DNA from: Ramlibacter montanisoli
Lineage (GTDB): Bacteria > Pseudomonadota > Gammaproteobacteria > Burkholderiales > Burkholderiaceae_C
Length of the DNA: 64,000 nt
Direction: 5' to 3'
Assembly: GCF_013087525.1 (NCBI RefSeq)
Contig: NZ_JABFCS010000001.1
Coordinates: 3,658,001 to 3,722,000, forward strand
The translations under genes and the position numbers were made by a program. Under the pieces are notes generated by a model. That model was given only the letters and a program-made list of their open reading frames with translations. It was not told the DNA's origin and ran no database searches. Positions 52,659-61,401 of this stretch are shown one piece after another (within the stretch, counting starts at the first letter, position 1; each line of letters starts with the position of its first letter).

Positions 52659-53767
52659 GCGCTCAGTCCGGCCTGGTGCGGCGCCTTGATGGGAATCGTC
52701 CTGGGCTCGGCGGCCTGGCGGGTCGCTTCCTCCGCGCGCTCCGCGGCCACCAGCTTGTCCAGCGTCCAGCGGAAATGCGACAGCGCGGCGTCGGCGGCGA
52801 CCGCCAGCATCTTGAACTCGGGATCGGCATCCAGCACCTTCTGCTGCGCCTCGATCAGGTGCTTGTCTTCCATGAAGCCCTCGATCAGGCTCTGGTGCAG
52901 CGAGCGCGAGATGTTGTGGTCCTCGCCCTCCCAGTTGTTCAGGTAGGTCCAGAAGAAGTGCGTGGTGCTGCGCGTCTCCGGCGTCATGAACTGGCAGTTG
53001 CGGTATTCCTTGGTGCCTTCGCGGTTGCCCGTTTCCGAACCGCTGCCGGCCGGCGAGAACATGGACTCCAGGAAGAAGATGCCCGGGATGTGCATGTGGC
53101 CGATGTTGCGGCGGTCCACGTGCTTGCCCTTCAGCTCCGCGGGCAGCACCTTGTTGTGGAAGGGCGGCGGCGGCGCGTCCATGTGCCAGCGCTCCACGCG
53201 GAAGCCGCGCGGCTGCCGCTCGACCGCGACCGGCTTGGTCACGTAGGCGTACTCCTCGGAGCCGCCCAGGGTCTTGGTGTGCACGAAGGCCAGGTGCGCG
53301 AAGTCGGACAGGTTGTCGACGATCAGCAGCCAGTTGGCCTTGTAGTGCATGTAGTCGGGCACGCCCTTCCACTGCGGCTCGCGCAGGTAGGGGAAGTCGA
53401 TGATCTGGGCCGGGTCCGCCTTGGCCGGGTCGCCCATCCAGATCCACACCAGGTGGTCCTTCTCGATCACCGGATAGCTCTTCACGCCCAGCTTGGGCGG
53501 GATCACTTCCTGCCCGGGGATCTGGATGCACTTGCCGGTGGGATCGAACTTCAGGCCGTGGTACATGCAGCGCACGCAATCGCCTTCGCGGCGGCCCAGG
53601 TGCAGCGGCACGCCGCGGTGGCAGCAGCGGTCCTGCAGCGCGACGACCTTGCCGGTCTCGGACTTGTACAGCAGCACCGCCTCTTCGAGGATGGTCCGCG
53701 GCAGCATCCGGCCGTCGATCAGCTCGTGGTCCCAGGCGGCGACGTACCAGCAATTCTTCAGAAACAT
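52655..53767 (-). CDS. Rieske 2Fe-2S aromatic ring-hydroxylating/demethylating oxygenase
   Basis: 370-residue oxygenase subunit. The Rieske cluster ligands are in DRCCHRGVPLHLG and CVRCMYHGLKFD (residues 50-75). The mononuclear iron site is DFAHLAFVH near residue 165 (Asp-x2-His-x4-His). The overall pattern resembles VanA/phenoxybenzoate- or toluenesulfonate-type monooxygenases rather than naphthalene dioxygenases. ATG 53767 begins MFLKNCWYVAAW, the family start. Divergent LysR gene at 53876 is the likely regulator. Substrate unknown. Confidence 0.93.
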   Translation of the reverse strand: MFLKNCWYVAAWDHELIDGRMLPRTILEEAVLLYKSETGKVVALQDRCCHRGVPLHLGRREGDCVRCMYHGLKFDPTGKCIQIPGQEVIPPKLGVKSYPVIEKDHLVWIWMGDPAKADPAQIIDFPYLREPQWKGVPDYMHYKANWLLIVDNLSDFAHLAFVHTKTLGGSEEYAYVTKPVAVERQPRGFRVERWHMDAPPPPFHNKVLPAELKGKHVDRRNIGHMHIPGIFFLESMFSPAGSGSETGNREGTKEYRNCQFMTPETRSTTHFFWTYLNNWEGEDHNISRSLHQSLIEGFMEDKHLIEAQQKVLDADPEFKMLAVAADAALSHFRWTLDKLVAAERAEEATRQAAEPRTIPIKAPHQAGLSA

Positions 53768-53875
53768 GGGGTTCTCCTGGGCCGGGCGGCCCAAAGCGGT
53801 GATGGGACAATCCTAGGGAAGGCCTTGACGCGCATCAAGAAGCGCGCATGGCCGCTGTGTTCCGAATCCTGAACA

Positions 53876-54763
53876 ATGAACTGGGACGACTTCGACGCTT
53901 TCTGCCAGGTGGTGGACCACGGCGGCTTCACCGCCGCCGCGCGCGCGCTCGACCGGCCCAAGTCCAGCCTCAGCGCTTCGGTCTCCCGGCTGGAGGCGCA
54001 ACTCAACACGCGCCTGCTCGAACGCACCACGCGCCAGCTGCGCCTGACCGAGGCCGGCGAGTCCCTCTACCGCGACATCTCCAAGCCCTTCGCGCAACTG
54101 CGCGAACGCGCGGTGGAGGCGCTGGCGCAGGGCACCACCGTGCAAGGTACGCTGCGCATCGCGGCGCCCTACGAGTTCGGCGCGCACCACCTCGCCTCGG
54201 TCGCCTGCCGGCTGATGCGCGAGCATCCGCAGTTGAAGGTACACGTCGACGTGGAACATGCGCGGGTGGCGCTGTTCGAGCGCAACTACGACCTGGTGTT
54301 CTCCGCCATCGAGCACAGCTTCGCGCCGTCGACGGTGGTCACCAAGCGGGTCTATTCGCTGGAGCGCGGGCTGTTCGCGTCGCCGGAACTGCTCAGGGGC
54401 CATGCGCCACCGGAACATCCGGAAGAACTGAATGCGCTGCCGCTGCTGGGTGGCGGCGAGGACCAGAGCTGGTCCTTCACCAGGGCGGATGGCGGCAGTG
54501 CCGAAGTGGAGGTGCGCAACCCGCGCCTGCGCAGCGGCAATGCGGAGATCCGGCTGAAGGCGGCGATCGAAGGCATCGGCGTCGCGCGCATCACCTCGAC
54601 CTTCTGCGCCGAAGCGGTGGCGCAGGGGAAGCTGGTGCGCTTGCTGCCGCAGTGGACCTGTTCGCCGCTGCGGATCCACGCGCTGTTGCCGGGACGCAGG
54701 CTGGTGGCGGCGAAGGTGCGTGCTTTCCTGGACCTGCTGGAAGAAGAGTCCAGAGGCAATTAG
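53876..54763 (+). CDS. LysR family transcriptional regulator
   Basis: 295 residues. HTH: NWDDFDAFCQVVDHGGFTAA and PKSSLSASVSRLEAQLNTRLL. The effector domain is of the AaeR/YafC-like type. Divergent from the Rieske oxygenase operon with 108 bases between starts, so it probably controls that operon. The insert GGGEDQSWSFTRADGG suits the strand pattern of this subgroup. Confidence 0.9.
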   Translation: MNWDDFDAFCQVVDHGGFTAAARALDRPKSSLSASVSRLEAQLNTRLLERTTRQLRLTEAGESLYRDISKPFAQLRERAVEALAQGTTVQGTLRIAAPYEFGAHHLASVACRLMREHPQLKVHVDVEHARVALFERNYDLVFSAIEHSFAPSTVVTKRVYSLERGLFASPELLRGHAPPEHPEELNALPLLGGGEDQSWSFTRADGGSAEVEVRNPRLRSGNAEIRLKAAIEGIGVARITSTFCAEAVAQGKLVRLLPQWTCSPLRIHALLPGRRLVAAKVRAFLDLLEEESRGN

Positions 54764-54764
54764 C

Positions 54765-54797
54765 AGGTGGGGTGCGCTGCGCGCAGCCCACCCTACG
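54765..54797. repeat. Palindromic repeat S2
   Basis: Hairpin GTGGGGTGCGCTGC/GCGCAGCCCACC immediately after the LysR stop, in the convergent gap before the acetoacetyl-CoA synthetase gene. The core GGGTGCGCTGCGCGCAGCCC is also present inverted at 26497-26579. A terminator function for both genes is plausible. Confidence 0.6.
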
Positions 54798-54805
54798 AAG
54801 CACAT

Positions 54806-56809
54806 TCAGGACGCCGCTCTTTCCTTCGCAAACCGCACATACCACTCCAGGCACTGCGGATTCGCCATCGCATCCCGGTTCACCACCTTCTCGATCGGCT
54901 GTCCGAGCAGAAGCTTCTTGATCGGCAGCTCCTGCTTCTTGCCCGAGAGCGTGCGCGGGACCTCGGCCACCTGCAGGATCTCGTCGGGCACGAAGCGCGG
55001 GCTGAGCGCCGTGCGGATCGCGCCGGCGATCTTCGCCTTCATCGCCGCATCCAGCGCCTGCCCCGGCCGCAGCACCACGAACAGCGGCATGTAGCTTTCG
55101 CGGCCCAGGTACTCCAGGTCCACCACCAGCGAGTCCAGCACTTCGGGCAGCGCTTCCACCGCGCTGTACAGCTCGCTGGTACCCATGCGCAGGCCGTGGC
55201 GGTTGATGGTCGCGTCGCTGCGGCCGTAGATGACGCAGCCGCCCTCGGGCGAGATCTTCAGCCAGTCGCCGTGCCGCCAGACGCCCGGGTACATGTCGAA
55301 GTAGCTGGAGAGGTAGCGCTTGTTGCCTTCGTCGTTCCAGAAGTACAGCGGCATGGAAGGGATCGGCTTCGTGCACACCAGCTCGCCGACCTCGCCGATC
55401 ACCGGCTGCCCCTGCTCGTTCCACGCTTCCACCGAGGCACCGAGCTCGCGGCACTGCATCTGCCCGGGCACCTGCGGCAGCTCGCGGTTGCCGCCGATGA
55501 AGGCACCGGCGAAGTCCGTGCCCCCGGAGATGTTGCACCACCAGATGTCCGGCTTGCCGAGCTTCTGGAACTCGCGCGTGCCCCAGCGCTGCGCGTCTTC
55601 CGACAGCGGCGATCCGGTGGTGCCCAGCGCGCGCACCTTCTTCAATTCGGGGAACTGGGAGAGGTCCACGCCCGCCTTCATGCAGTTGGCGAAGAAGGCC
55701 GCGCCGGCGCCGAAGAAGGTGACGCCCAGCTCCGAAGCGAAGCGCCACAGCACGCCCCAGTCCGGCTTGTCCTTGCTGCCGCCCGGGTTGCCGTCGTAGA
55801 TGCAGCAGGTCGTGCCACTGAGCAGCCCCGCCAGCTGCGCGTTCCACATCACCCAGCCCGTGGAGCTGTACCAGTGGTAGCGCTCGCCCCAGCTGTTGCG
55901 GTCGTAGCTGCAGCCGATGTCGTTGTGCAGCGCGCCCGCGCCCAGCATCACCAGCACGATGCCGCCGTGGCTGTGCACGATCGGCTTGGGCAGCCCGGTC
56001 GTGCCGCTGGAGTACACGATCCACAGCGGATGGTCGAAGGGCAGCCACAGCGGCTCGAAGGCGTCCACTTCGGACCCGCTGGCGTCTATGGTCTGCGTCC
56101 AGTCGGTGAATTCGGGCAGTCCTTCGGTGGCGAGCCCGAGGTTGCGGTGGATCACCACGTGCTGCACCGAAGGCAACGCCGCTTTCAGTTCCGCCACCAC
56201 TGCGATGCGGTCGAAGTCCTTGCCGCCATAGCTGACGCCGTCGCACGCGATCAGCATCTTCGGCTCGATCTGCTGGAAGCGATCGAGTACCGCGTTGGTT
56301 CCCATGTCCGGCGCACAGATGCTCCAGATGCCGCCCAGGCTGACCACGGCCAGGAAGGCGACCATTGCTTCCGGGACGTTGGGCAGGTAGGCCGCCACGC
56401 GGTCACCCGGCTGCAGCCCCTGCGCGCGCAGGTGCAGCGCGAGCGAGGCGACCTGCCGCCGCAGCTCGGGCCAGGACAGCTCGCGCTGCCGGCCCTTCTC
56501 GTTGCGGCTGATGATGGCGGGAAAGCCCGCCGCATGCGCCGGCTCCACGTGGCGCAGCACCTGGCGCGCGTAGTTGAACTGCGCGCCCTCGAACCAGCGC
56601 GCCCCCGGCATCGTGCCCTCGGCCAGCACCTGCTGGTAGGGCGTCGGCGACCGGATGTCGAAGTAGTCCCAGATGCTCTGCCAGAACGCCGGCAAGTCGC
56701 GCACCGACCACTCCCACAGGGCCTGGTAGTCGTTGAAGGACAGGCCGCGCGTGTCGCGCAGCCACTGCTGGTATCGGCGGATCTGGGGAACGTACGGTGC
56801 GGCGCTCAT
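54806..56809 (-). CDS. Acetoacetate-CoA ligase
   Basis: 667-residue ANL-superfamily adenylate-forming enzyme activating acetoacetate to acetoacetyl-CoA. An N-terminal ACAS domain is followed by the AMP-binding motif IVYSSGTTGLPKPIVHS near residue 265. SGGTDFAGAFIGGN near 385 and YGRSDATINRHGLRMGTSE near 525 are diagnostic of acetoacetyl-CoA synthetases, and LSGKKQELPIKKLL contains the catalytic lysine. The ATG at 56809 is preferred over an in-frame upstream start that overlaps the divergent cyclase gene. Confidence 0.92.
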   Translation of the reverse strand: MSAAPYVPQIRRYQQWLRDTRGLSFNDYQALWEWSVRDLPAFWQSIWDYFDIRSPTPYQQVLAEGTMPGARWFEGAQFNYARQVLRHVEPAHAAGFPAIISRNEKGRQRELSWPELRRQVASLALHLRAQGLQPGDRVAAYLPNVPEAMVAFLAVVSLGGIWSICAPDMGTNAVLDRFQQIEPKMLIACDGVSYGGKDFDRIAVVAELKAALPSVQHVVIHRNLGLATEGLPEFTDWTQTIDASGSEVDAFEPLWLPFDHPLWIVYSSGTTGLPKPIVHSHGGIVLVMLGAGALHNDIGCSYDRNSWGERYHWYSSTGWVMWNAQLAGLLSGTTCCIYDGNPGGSKDKPDWGVLWRFASELGVTFFGAGAAFFANCMKAGVDLSQFPELKKVRALGTTGSPLSEDAQRWGTREFQKLGKPDIWWCNISGGTDFAGAFIGGNRELPQVPGQMQCRELGASVEAWNEQGQPVIGEVGELVCTKPIPSMPLYFWNDEGNKRYLSSYFDMYPGVWRHGDWLKISPEGGCVIYGRSDATINRHGLRMGTSELYSAVEALPEVLDSLVVDLEYLGRESYMPLFVVLRPGQALDAAMKAKIAGAIRTALSPRFVPDEILQVAEVPRTLSGKKQELPIKKLLLGQPIEKVVNRDAMANPQCLEWYVRFAKERAAS

Positions 56810-56858
56810 GCGCGGCAGATTAGCATCGGCACCTGCGCGTCCCAACGGAGGTTTTCCC

Positions 56859-57707
56859 ATGCCACGGAAGTTCGTCGACCTCTCCATCTACCTCGAGAAC
56901 GACGTCGTGTCGGACCCGCCGGCCTTCGCGCCGAGGATCGAGTACTTCACGCACGAGAACACCGTGGGGCAGATCGAGTCCTTCTTCCCCGGATTGCGCA
57001 AGGGCGACCTCCCCGACGGCGAGGGCTGGGCCGTGGAACGCGTGACGCTGTCCACGCACAATGGCACGCACCTCGATGCGCCCTACCACTTCCACTCGAC
57101 GATGAACCGCAAGCTGGGCGGGAAGGAGCGCGCGATCGCGATCGACGAGGTGCCGCTCGAATGGTGCTTCCAGCCGGGCGTGAAGCTGGACTTCCGCCAC
57201 TTCGCCGACGGCTACGTGGTCACGGCCGCCGACGTGGAGGCGGAACTGCGCCGCATCGGCCACGCGCTGCAGCCGCTGGAGATCGTGGTGGTCAACACGC
57301 GGGCCGGCTCGCGCTACGGCCAGCCCGACTTCGTGGCCGCCGGCTGCGGCATGGGCTACGAGGCGACCATGTACCTGCTGGAACGCGGCGTGCGCCTGAC
57401 CGGCACCGATGCCTGGAGCTGGGACGCACCCTTCGTGCACACCGCGAGGAAGTACGGCGAGAGCGGCGATGCCTCGCTGATCTGGGAGGGGCACAAGGCC
57501 GGCCGCGACATCGGCTACTGCCACCTGGAGAAGCTGCACAACCTGGAGGCGCTGCCGGCCGACGGGTTCCATATCAGCTGCTTTCCGCACAAGATCCGCG
57601 GGGCTTCGGCGGGGTGGACGCGGGCGGTGGCGATCTTCGACGAGGGTTTGGGGCGCCGGGTGTCGCGGTTCGCCTCAGGGCTCACCACGACCTACGAATA
57701 CCCGTGA
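56859..57707 (+). CDS. Cyclase family protein (kynurenine-formamidase-like)
   Basis: 282-residue metal-dependent hydrolase of the cyclase/KynB family (PF04199). The zinc-binding segment STHNGTHLDAPYHFHS near residue 70 and GCGMGYEATMYLLERGV with TGTDAWSWD near 185 are family motifs. GGAGG precedes the ATG by seven bases. The last 15 residues (RFASGLTTTYEYP) are encoded by half-repeat R4, so the C-terminus has been altered by the repeat. Substrate is unknown; family members hydrolyse N-formyl amides or isatin-like rings. Confidence 0.87.
   Translation: MPRKFVDLSIYLENDVVSDPPAFAPRIEYFTHENTVGQIESFFPGLRKGDLPDGEGWAVERVTLSTHNGTHLDAPYHFHSTMNRKLGGKERAIAIDEVPLEWCFQPGVKLDFRHFADGYVVTAADVEAELRRIGHALQPLEIVVVNTRAGSRYGQPDFVAAGCGMGYEATMYLLERGVRLTGTDAWSWDAPFVHTARKYGESGDASLIWEGHKAGRDIGYCHLEKLHNLEALPADGFHISCFPHKIRGASAGWTRAVAIFDEGLGRRVSRFASGLTTTYEYP
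57659..57696. repeat. Half copy of palindromic repeat (R4)
   Basis: A single arm, GGTGTCGCGGTTCGCCTCAG then GGCTCACCACGACCTACGAA, lying inside the 3' end of the cyclase gene. There is no inverted partner. It supplies the last codons and the stop context of that gene, and precedes the tetR promoter region. Confidence 0.8.
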
Positions 57708-57726
57708 GCTGGCGAGGGGGTTGCTG

Positions 57727-57746
57727 TTTCGCACAAGCGTGCTATT
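57727..57746. promoter_or_regulatory. TetR operator upstream of tetR
   Basis: TTTCGCACAAGCGTGCTATT contains TCGCAC-N4-GTGCTA, a 5-of-6 dyad. It lies ten bases ahead of the tetR ATG at 57756. The same core in perfect form is at 58399-58420 ahead of the downstream small-protein and hydrolase genes. Two sites flanking a TetR gene point to autoregulation plus control of the next unit. Confidence 0.65.
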
Positions 57747-57755
57747 CTGCGCGCC

Positions 57756-58358
57756 ATGGACGCCAAGACCCAGAAGAGCGAACTCACCCGTGCCGCGATC
57801 GTCGGCGCGGCGCTCGACCTGGCTGCGGGCGAGGGGCTGGAGGCGATCACGCTGCAGGCGGTGGCCGATCGCATCGGCCTGTCCAAGAGCGGCGTGTTCT
57901 CCCGCGTCGGCTCGCGCGAGGCGCTGCAGATCGCGGTGATCGAGGAATTCGGCCGCCGCTTCATCGCCGACGTGTTCGTGCCCTCCATGCAGCAGCCCAA
58001 GGGCCTGCCCCGCCTCAACGAGATCGTGCGCCGCTGGATCGTGCGCACGCGCGACGTCGAGGCGCAAAGCGGCTGCATCTTCACGGCCGGCGCCTTCGAG
58101 CTCGATGACCGCGAAGGGCCGCTGCGCGACTTCCTGCTCGGCGAGGTCACGCGCTGGCGCGCCGCCCTGCGCCGCACCGTGGTGCAGGCCGTCGAGGCCG
58201 GGCACCTGAAGGACGACACCGATCCCGAGCAGCTGGTGGGCGAGGTCTACAGCCTCGCCATGGGGCTGCTGCACGACATCCGCTTCCTGCGCGATCCGCG
58301 CGCCACCGAACGCGCCCAGCTGACCTGGGAGCGCCTGGTGAAGACCTACCAGAGCTAG
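57756..58358 (+). CDS. TetR/AcrR family transcriptional regulator
   Basis: 200 residues. N-terminal HTH: RAAIVGAALDLAAGEGLEAI, then QAVADRIGLSKSGVFSRVGSREAL. The C-terminal ligand domain is helical with QSGCIFTAGAFELDDREGP. Followed 72 bases later by a small-protein gene and a hydrolase, with matching operators at 57727-57746 and 58399-58420. The ligand is unknown; similar regulators respond to acyl-CoA or lipophilic compounds. Confidence 0.93.
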   Translation: MDAKTQKSELTRAAIVGAALDLAAGEGLEAITLQAVADRIGLSKSGVFSRVGSREALQIAVIEEFGRRFIADVFVPSMQQPKGLPRLNEIVRRWIVRTRDVEAQSGCIFTAGAFELDDREGPLRDFLLGEVTRWRAALRRTVVQAVEAGHLKDDTDPEQLVGEVYSLAMGLLHDIRFLRDPRATERAQLTWERLVKTYQS

Positions 58359-58398
58359 AGCAACCGCCGGAGACCTCCGTCGCCCTCCCCTGCCCATG

Positions 58399-58420
58399 TT
58401 TCGCACGACTGTGCGAGAAA
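58399..58420. promoter_or_regulatory. TetR operator upstream of the 37-residue protein and hydrolase
   Basis: TTTCGCACGACTGTGCGAGA contains the perfect dyad TCGCAC-N4-GTGCGA. It ends eleven bases before the ATG at 58431 and shares half-sites and spacing with the site ahead of tetR. Confidence 0.68.
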
Positions 58421-58430
58421 GGATGCTTCC

Positions 58431-58544
58431 ATGCTGACCGTGCTCTCCCTCGCCGTCCTCTACGCCGGCTGGCGCCTCACCCGCGCCGCCTTCGAGGCGC
58501 TGCGCAGCCTTCCGCGCAGCAACGCCGACATGATCTTCTTCTGA
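58431..58544 (+). CDS. Small membrane-type protein, 37 residues
   Basis: ATG 58431 to TGA 58542-58544. The N-terminal helix LTVLSLAVLYAGWRLTRAAF is amphipathic to hydrophobic, followed by EALRSLPRSNADMIFF. The hydrolase gene begins eleven bases after its stop with AAGGAG between. It is directly downstream of the TetR operator, so it is probably the first gene of the regulated unit. No family is recognised. Confidence 0.55.
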   Translation: MLTVLSLAVLYAGWRLTRAAFEALRSLPRSNADMIFF

Positions 58545-58555
58545 AGGAGCTCCCG

Positions 58556-59447
58556 ATGAACTCCCGCACCGCGGTGGACGCCACCGCCGGCTACTACCAG
58601 GCCAGCGTCGGCCTGCGCCTGTTCCGCGCCGCCCTCGGCACCTCGCAGAAACTCTGGCCGGCGCTGGCCGTGCGCGGCGCCATGCGCCTGTTCACCACGC
58701 CGCTGCCGCCGAAATGGCTGCAGCGCAAGGGGCACTGGGACCCCGCGTGGGACGTGACGCACTGGTCCTTCGAGCAGGCGCAGATCACCGTGTACTCGCA
58801 GGCCGCCGCTCCGCACGGCCCGGTGGCCTTGCTGGTGCACGGCTGGGGCGGCCACGCGCGGCAGATGCTGCAGCTGGCCGAATCGCTGGCGCAGCAGGGC
58901 CTGCGCCCCGTGCTGCTGGAGATGCCTGCGCACGGCCGCAGCGCCGGCACGACCAGCAGCCTGCCGCAGTTCGCCCCGCGCCATCGACTACGCGGTGGGC
59001 CGGCTGCAGCAGGAAGGCCACCGCATCGGCCTGCTGGCCGCGCACTCCCTGGGCGCCAACGCCGCGGCCCATGCGGCCAGCCGCGGCCTGGCGATCGGCA
59101 AGCTGGTGCTGATCGCCCCGCCGGCGTCGCCCGGCAACTACACGCGCTACTTCGCGCAGGTGTTCGGCCTGAGCGAGGCCACGCGCAGCGCGATGCAGAA
59201 GCGCATCGAGGCGCGCGAGGGCATGCTGATGCAGCACTTCGAGCCCCGCCACGTGGCGCCGCGCATCCGCGTGCCCACCCTGGTGGTGCACGACCGCGGC
59301 GACGCCATCAACGCCTTCGCCGACGGCCAGGCCTTCGCGCACGCGGTGCAAGGCGCGCAGCTGCTGGCCACCGAGGGCCTGGGCCATCGCAAGATCCTGA
59401 AGGACCCCGCCGTGCTCGCGCAGGTGGCGGTGTTCGCCGCCGCTTGA
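58556..59447 (+). CDS. Alpha/beta hydrolase (one frameshift)
   Basis: About 296 residues. Oxyanion-loop LVHGWGGHARQM near residue 95, nucleophile AAHSLGANAAAHAA near 160, acid VVHDRGDAINAF near 245 and His GLGHRKILKD near 275. The frame breaks at the CCCC run 58974-58977, where one extra C separates LPQFA from RAIDYAVGRL. GAAGGAG precedes the ATG. Regulated by the TetR gene in inference. Substrate unknown. Confidence 0.87.
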
Positions 59448-59513
59448 CGCGCCGCCTTGCGCGGCACGGACATTGCACCTAGCATCGCTCGACTTTTTCA
59501 AGAGGAGAGCGAG

Positions 59514-60862
59514 ATGGGAATGTTCCACTGGACGGAGCGGCCGTCGGCCGTGCTGCAGCAGGGCGGCGTGATCGCGCCGGACGAGCGCCTGCCCTGGCCG
59601 CAGACGGCGGTGATGGGCGTGCAGCACGTGATCGCCATGTTCGGCGCCACCGTGCTGGCGCCCATCCTCATGGGCTTCGACCCCAACATCGCCATCCTCA
59701 TGAGCGGCGTCGGCACGCTCATCTTCTTCCTCATCACCGGCGGCCGCGTACCCAGCTACCTGGGCTCCAGCTTCGCCTTCATCGGCGTGGTGATCGCCGC
59801 GACCGCCTACGCGGGCAAGGGGCCCAACGGCAACATCGGCGTGGCGCTGGGCGGCATCGTCGCCTGCGGCGTGCTCTACGCCATCATCGGCGCCATCGTG
59901 CACGCGGTGGGCACCAACTGGATCGAGCGCTTCATGCCGCCGGTAGTCACCGGCGCCGTGGTGGCAGTGATCGGCTGAACCTGGCCGGCATCCCGATCAA
60001 GAACATGGCGGCCAGCAACTTCGACAGCTGGATGCAGGCCGTGACCTTCGTCTGCGTCGGCCTGGTCGCGGTGCTCACGCGCGGCATGGTGCAGCGCCTG
60101 CTGATCCTGGTGGGCCTGATCCTCGCCAGCATCATCTACGGCATCCTCACCAACGGCATGGGCCTGGGCAAGCCGATCGACTTCTCCGGTGTGGCCAGTG
60201 CCGCCTGGTTCGGTGCACCGGCCTTCGCGGCGCCGGTGTTCAGCGGCCCGGCGATGCTGCTGATCGCGCCGGTGGCGATCATCCTGGTGGCCGAGAACCT
60301 GGGCCACATCAAGGCGGTCACCGCCATGACCGGCCGCAACCTCGACCAGTACATGGGCCGGGCCTTCATCGGCGACGGCGTCGCCACCGTGGTCAGCGGC
60401 ATGGGCGGCGGCACCGGCGTGACGACCTATGCCGAGAACATCGGCGTGATGGCCGCCACCAAGATCTATTCCACCGCGGTGTTCCTGTTCGCCGCGCTGA
60501 TCGCGCTGGTGCTGGGCTTCTCGCCCAAGTTCGGCGCCGTGATCCAGGCGATCCCGCTGCCGGTCATGGGCGGGGTGAGCATCGTGGTGTTCGGCCTGAT
60601 CGCGGTCGCGGGCGCCAAGATCTGGGTGGACAACCGCGTGGACTTCTCGCAGAACAAGAACCTGATCGTCGCGGCCATCACGCTGGTGCTGGGCACCGGC
60701 GACTTCACGCTCAAGTTCGGCCAGTTCGCCCTCGGCGGCATCGGCACGGCCACCTTCGGCGCGATCCTGATCCACGCGCTGTTGAACCGGGACACGTCCA
60801 CCGGCGTGTCGGTCGCCGACGCGCCCACCGTGGAGACGACCACCGCGACCCCGCGGAGATAA
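59514..60862 (+). CDS. NCS2 uracil/xanthine permease (one frameshift)
   Basis: About 449-residue nucleobase:cation symporter-2 of the UraA/RutG branch. N-terminal [22 protein letters not shown] and [11 protein letters not shown]; later [20 protein letters not shown] and [28 protein letters not shown], the family signature. The frame ends at TGA 59975 (AVVAVIG) and resumes as [16 protein letters not shown]; one missing C in GGCTGAAC restores it. GAGGAG precedes the ATG. Takes up a nucleobase across the inner membrane. Confidence 0.92.
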
Positions 60863-60869
60863 TCGGCGC

Positions 60870-61293
60870 ATGGCCATCTGGACCCGACCCTTTTCCATCC
60901 AGGACCTCACCGACATCCACAAGGACACCGCGCCCGCGCACCTGGGCATGGAGTTCCTGGAGGTCGGCGAGGACTTCATCATCCGCGCGCGTGCCGGTGG
61001 ACACCCGCACCCGGCAGCCCTACGGCCTGCTGCACGGCGGCGTGAGCGTGGTGCTGGCGGAAACGCTCGGTTCCTGCGGCGCGATCTATTCCGCGCCGCC
61101 GGGACACCGGGTGGTCGGCCTGGACATCAACGCCAACCACATCCGCGCGGCGAAGTCGGGCTGGGTCACCGGCAAGACGACGCCCGTGCACGTCGGGCGC
61201 AGCACGCAGGTGTGGGCGATCGAGATGCACAACGACGCGGGCGAGCTGACCTGCGTGTCGCGGATCACGATGGCGGTGCTGGCGGCCAGGTAG
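60870..61293 (+). CDS. PaaI-type hotdog thioesterase (one frameshift)
   Basis: About 140-residue hotdog thioesterase. TDIHKDTAPAHLGMEFLEVG begins it; after the GC-rich stretch near 60980-60990 the frame changes to RVPVDTRTRQPYGLLHGGVS. The latter carries the YGLLHGGVSVVLAETLGS motif of the YbgC/PaaI class. ATG 60870 follows the permease stop by seven bases, so they may be co-transcribed. Close to E. coli YdiI/EntH in layout. Confidence 0.85.
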
Positions 61294-61308
61294 AGGTGCG
61301 CCAGCTTC

Positions 61309-61382
61309 GTAGGCTGGGGTGACGCAGGAACCCCAGCGGTCGCGAAACGCTGGGGTTCGCCTTCGGCTCACCACCAGCCTAC
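61309..61382. repeat. Inverted repeat S3
   Basis: Outer arms GTAGGCTGG and CCAGCCTAC flank an inner hairpin CTGGGGT ... ACCCCAG in the convergent gap between the thioesterase and cobalamin adenosyltransferase genes. The composition (GGTTCGCCTTCGGCTCACCAC) partly resembles one arm of the R family. A terminator role is plausible. Confidence 0.6.
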
Positions 61383-61401
61383 CGGGCCGACATCCATGCG
61401 G

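Noticed and set aside
54767..58108. A 1113-residue open frame on the plus strand
   Set aside because: Antisense of the acetoacetyl-CoA synthetase gene plus wrong-frame reading of the cyclase and tetR genes; typical of GC-rich DNA.
59514..59978. Truncated permease as a natural 154-residue protein
   Set aside because: The missing part continues without loss in the next frame with the full family signature, so a one-base error is more likely than a true stop.
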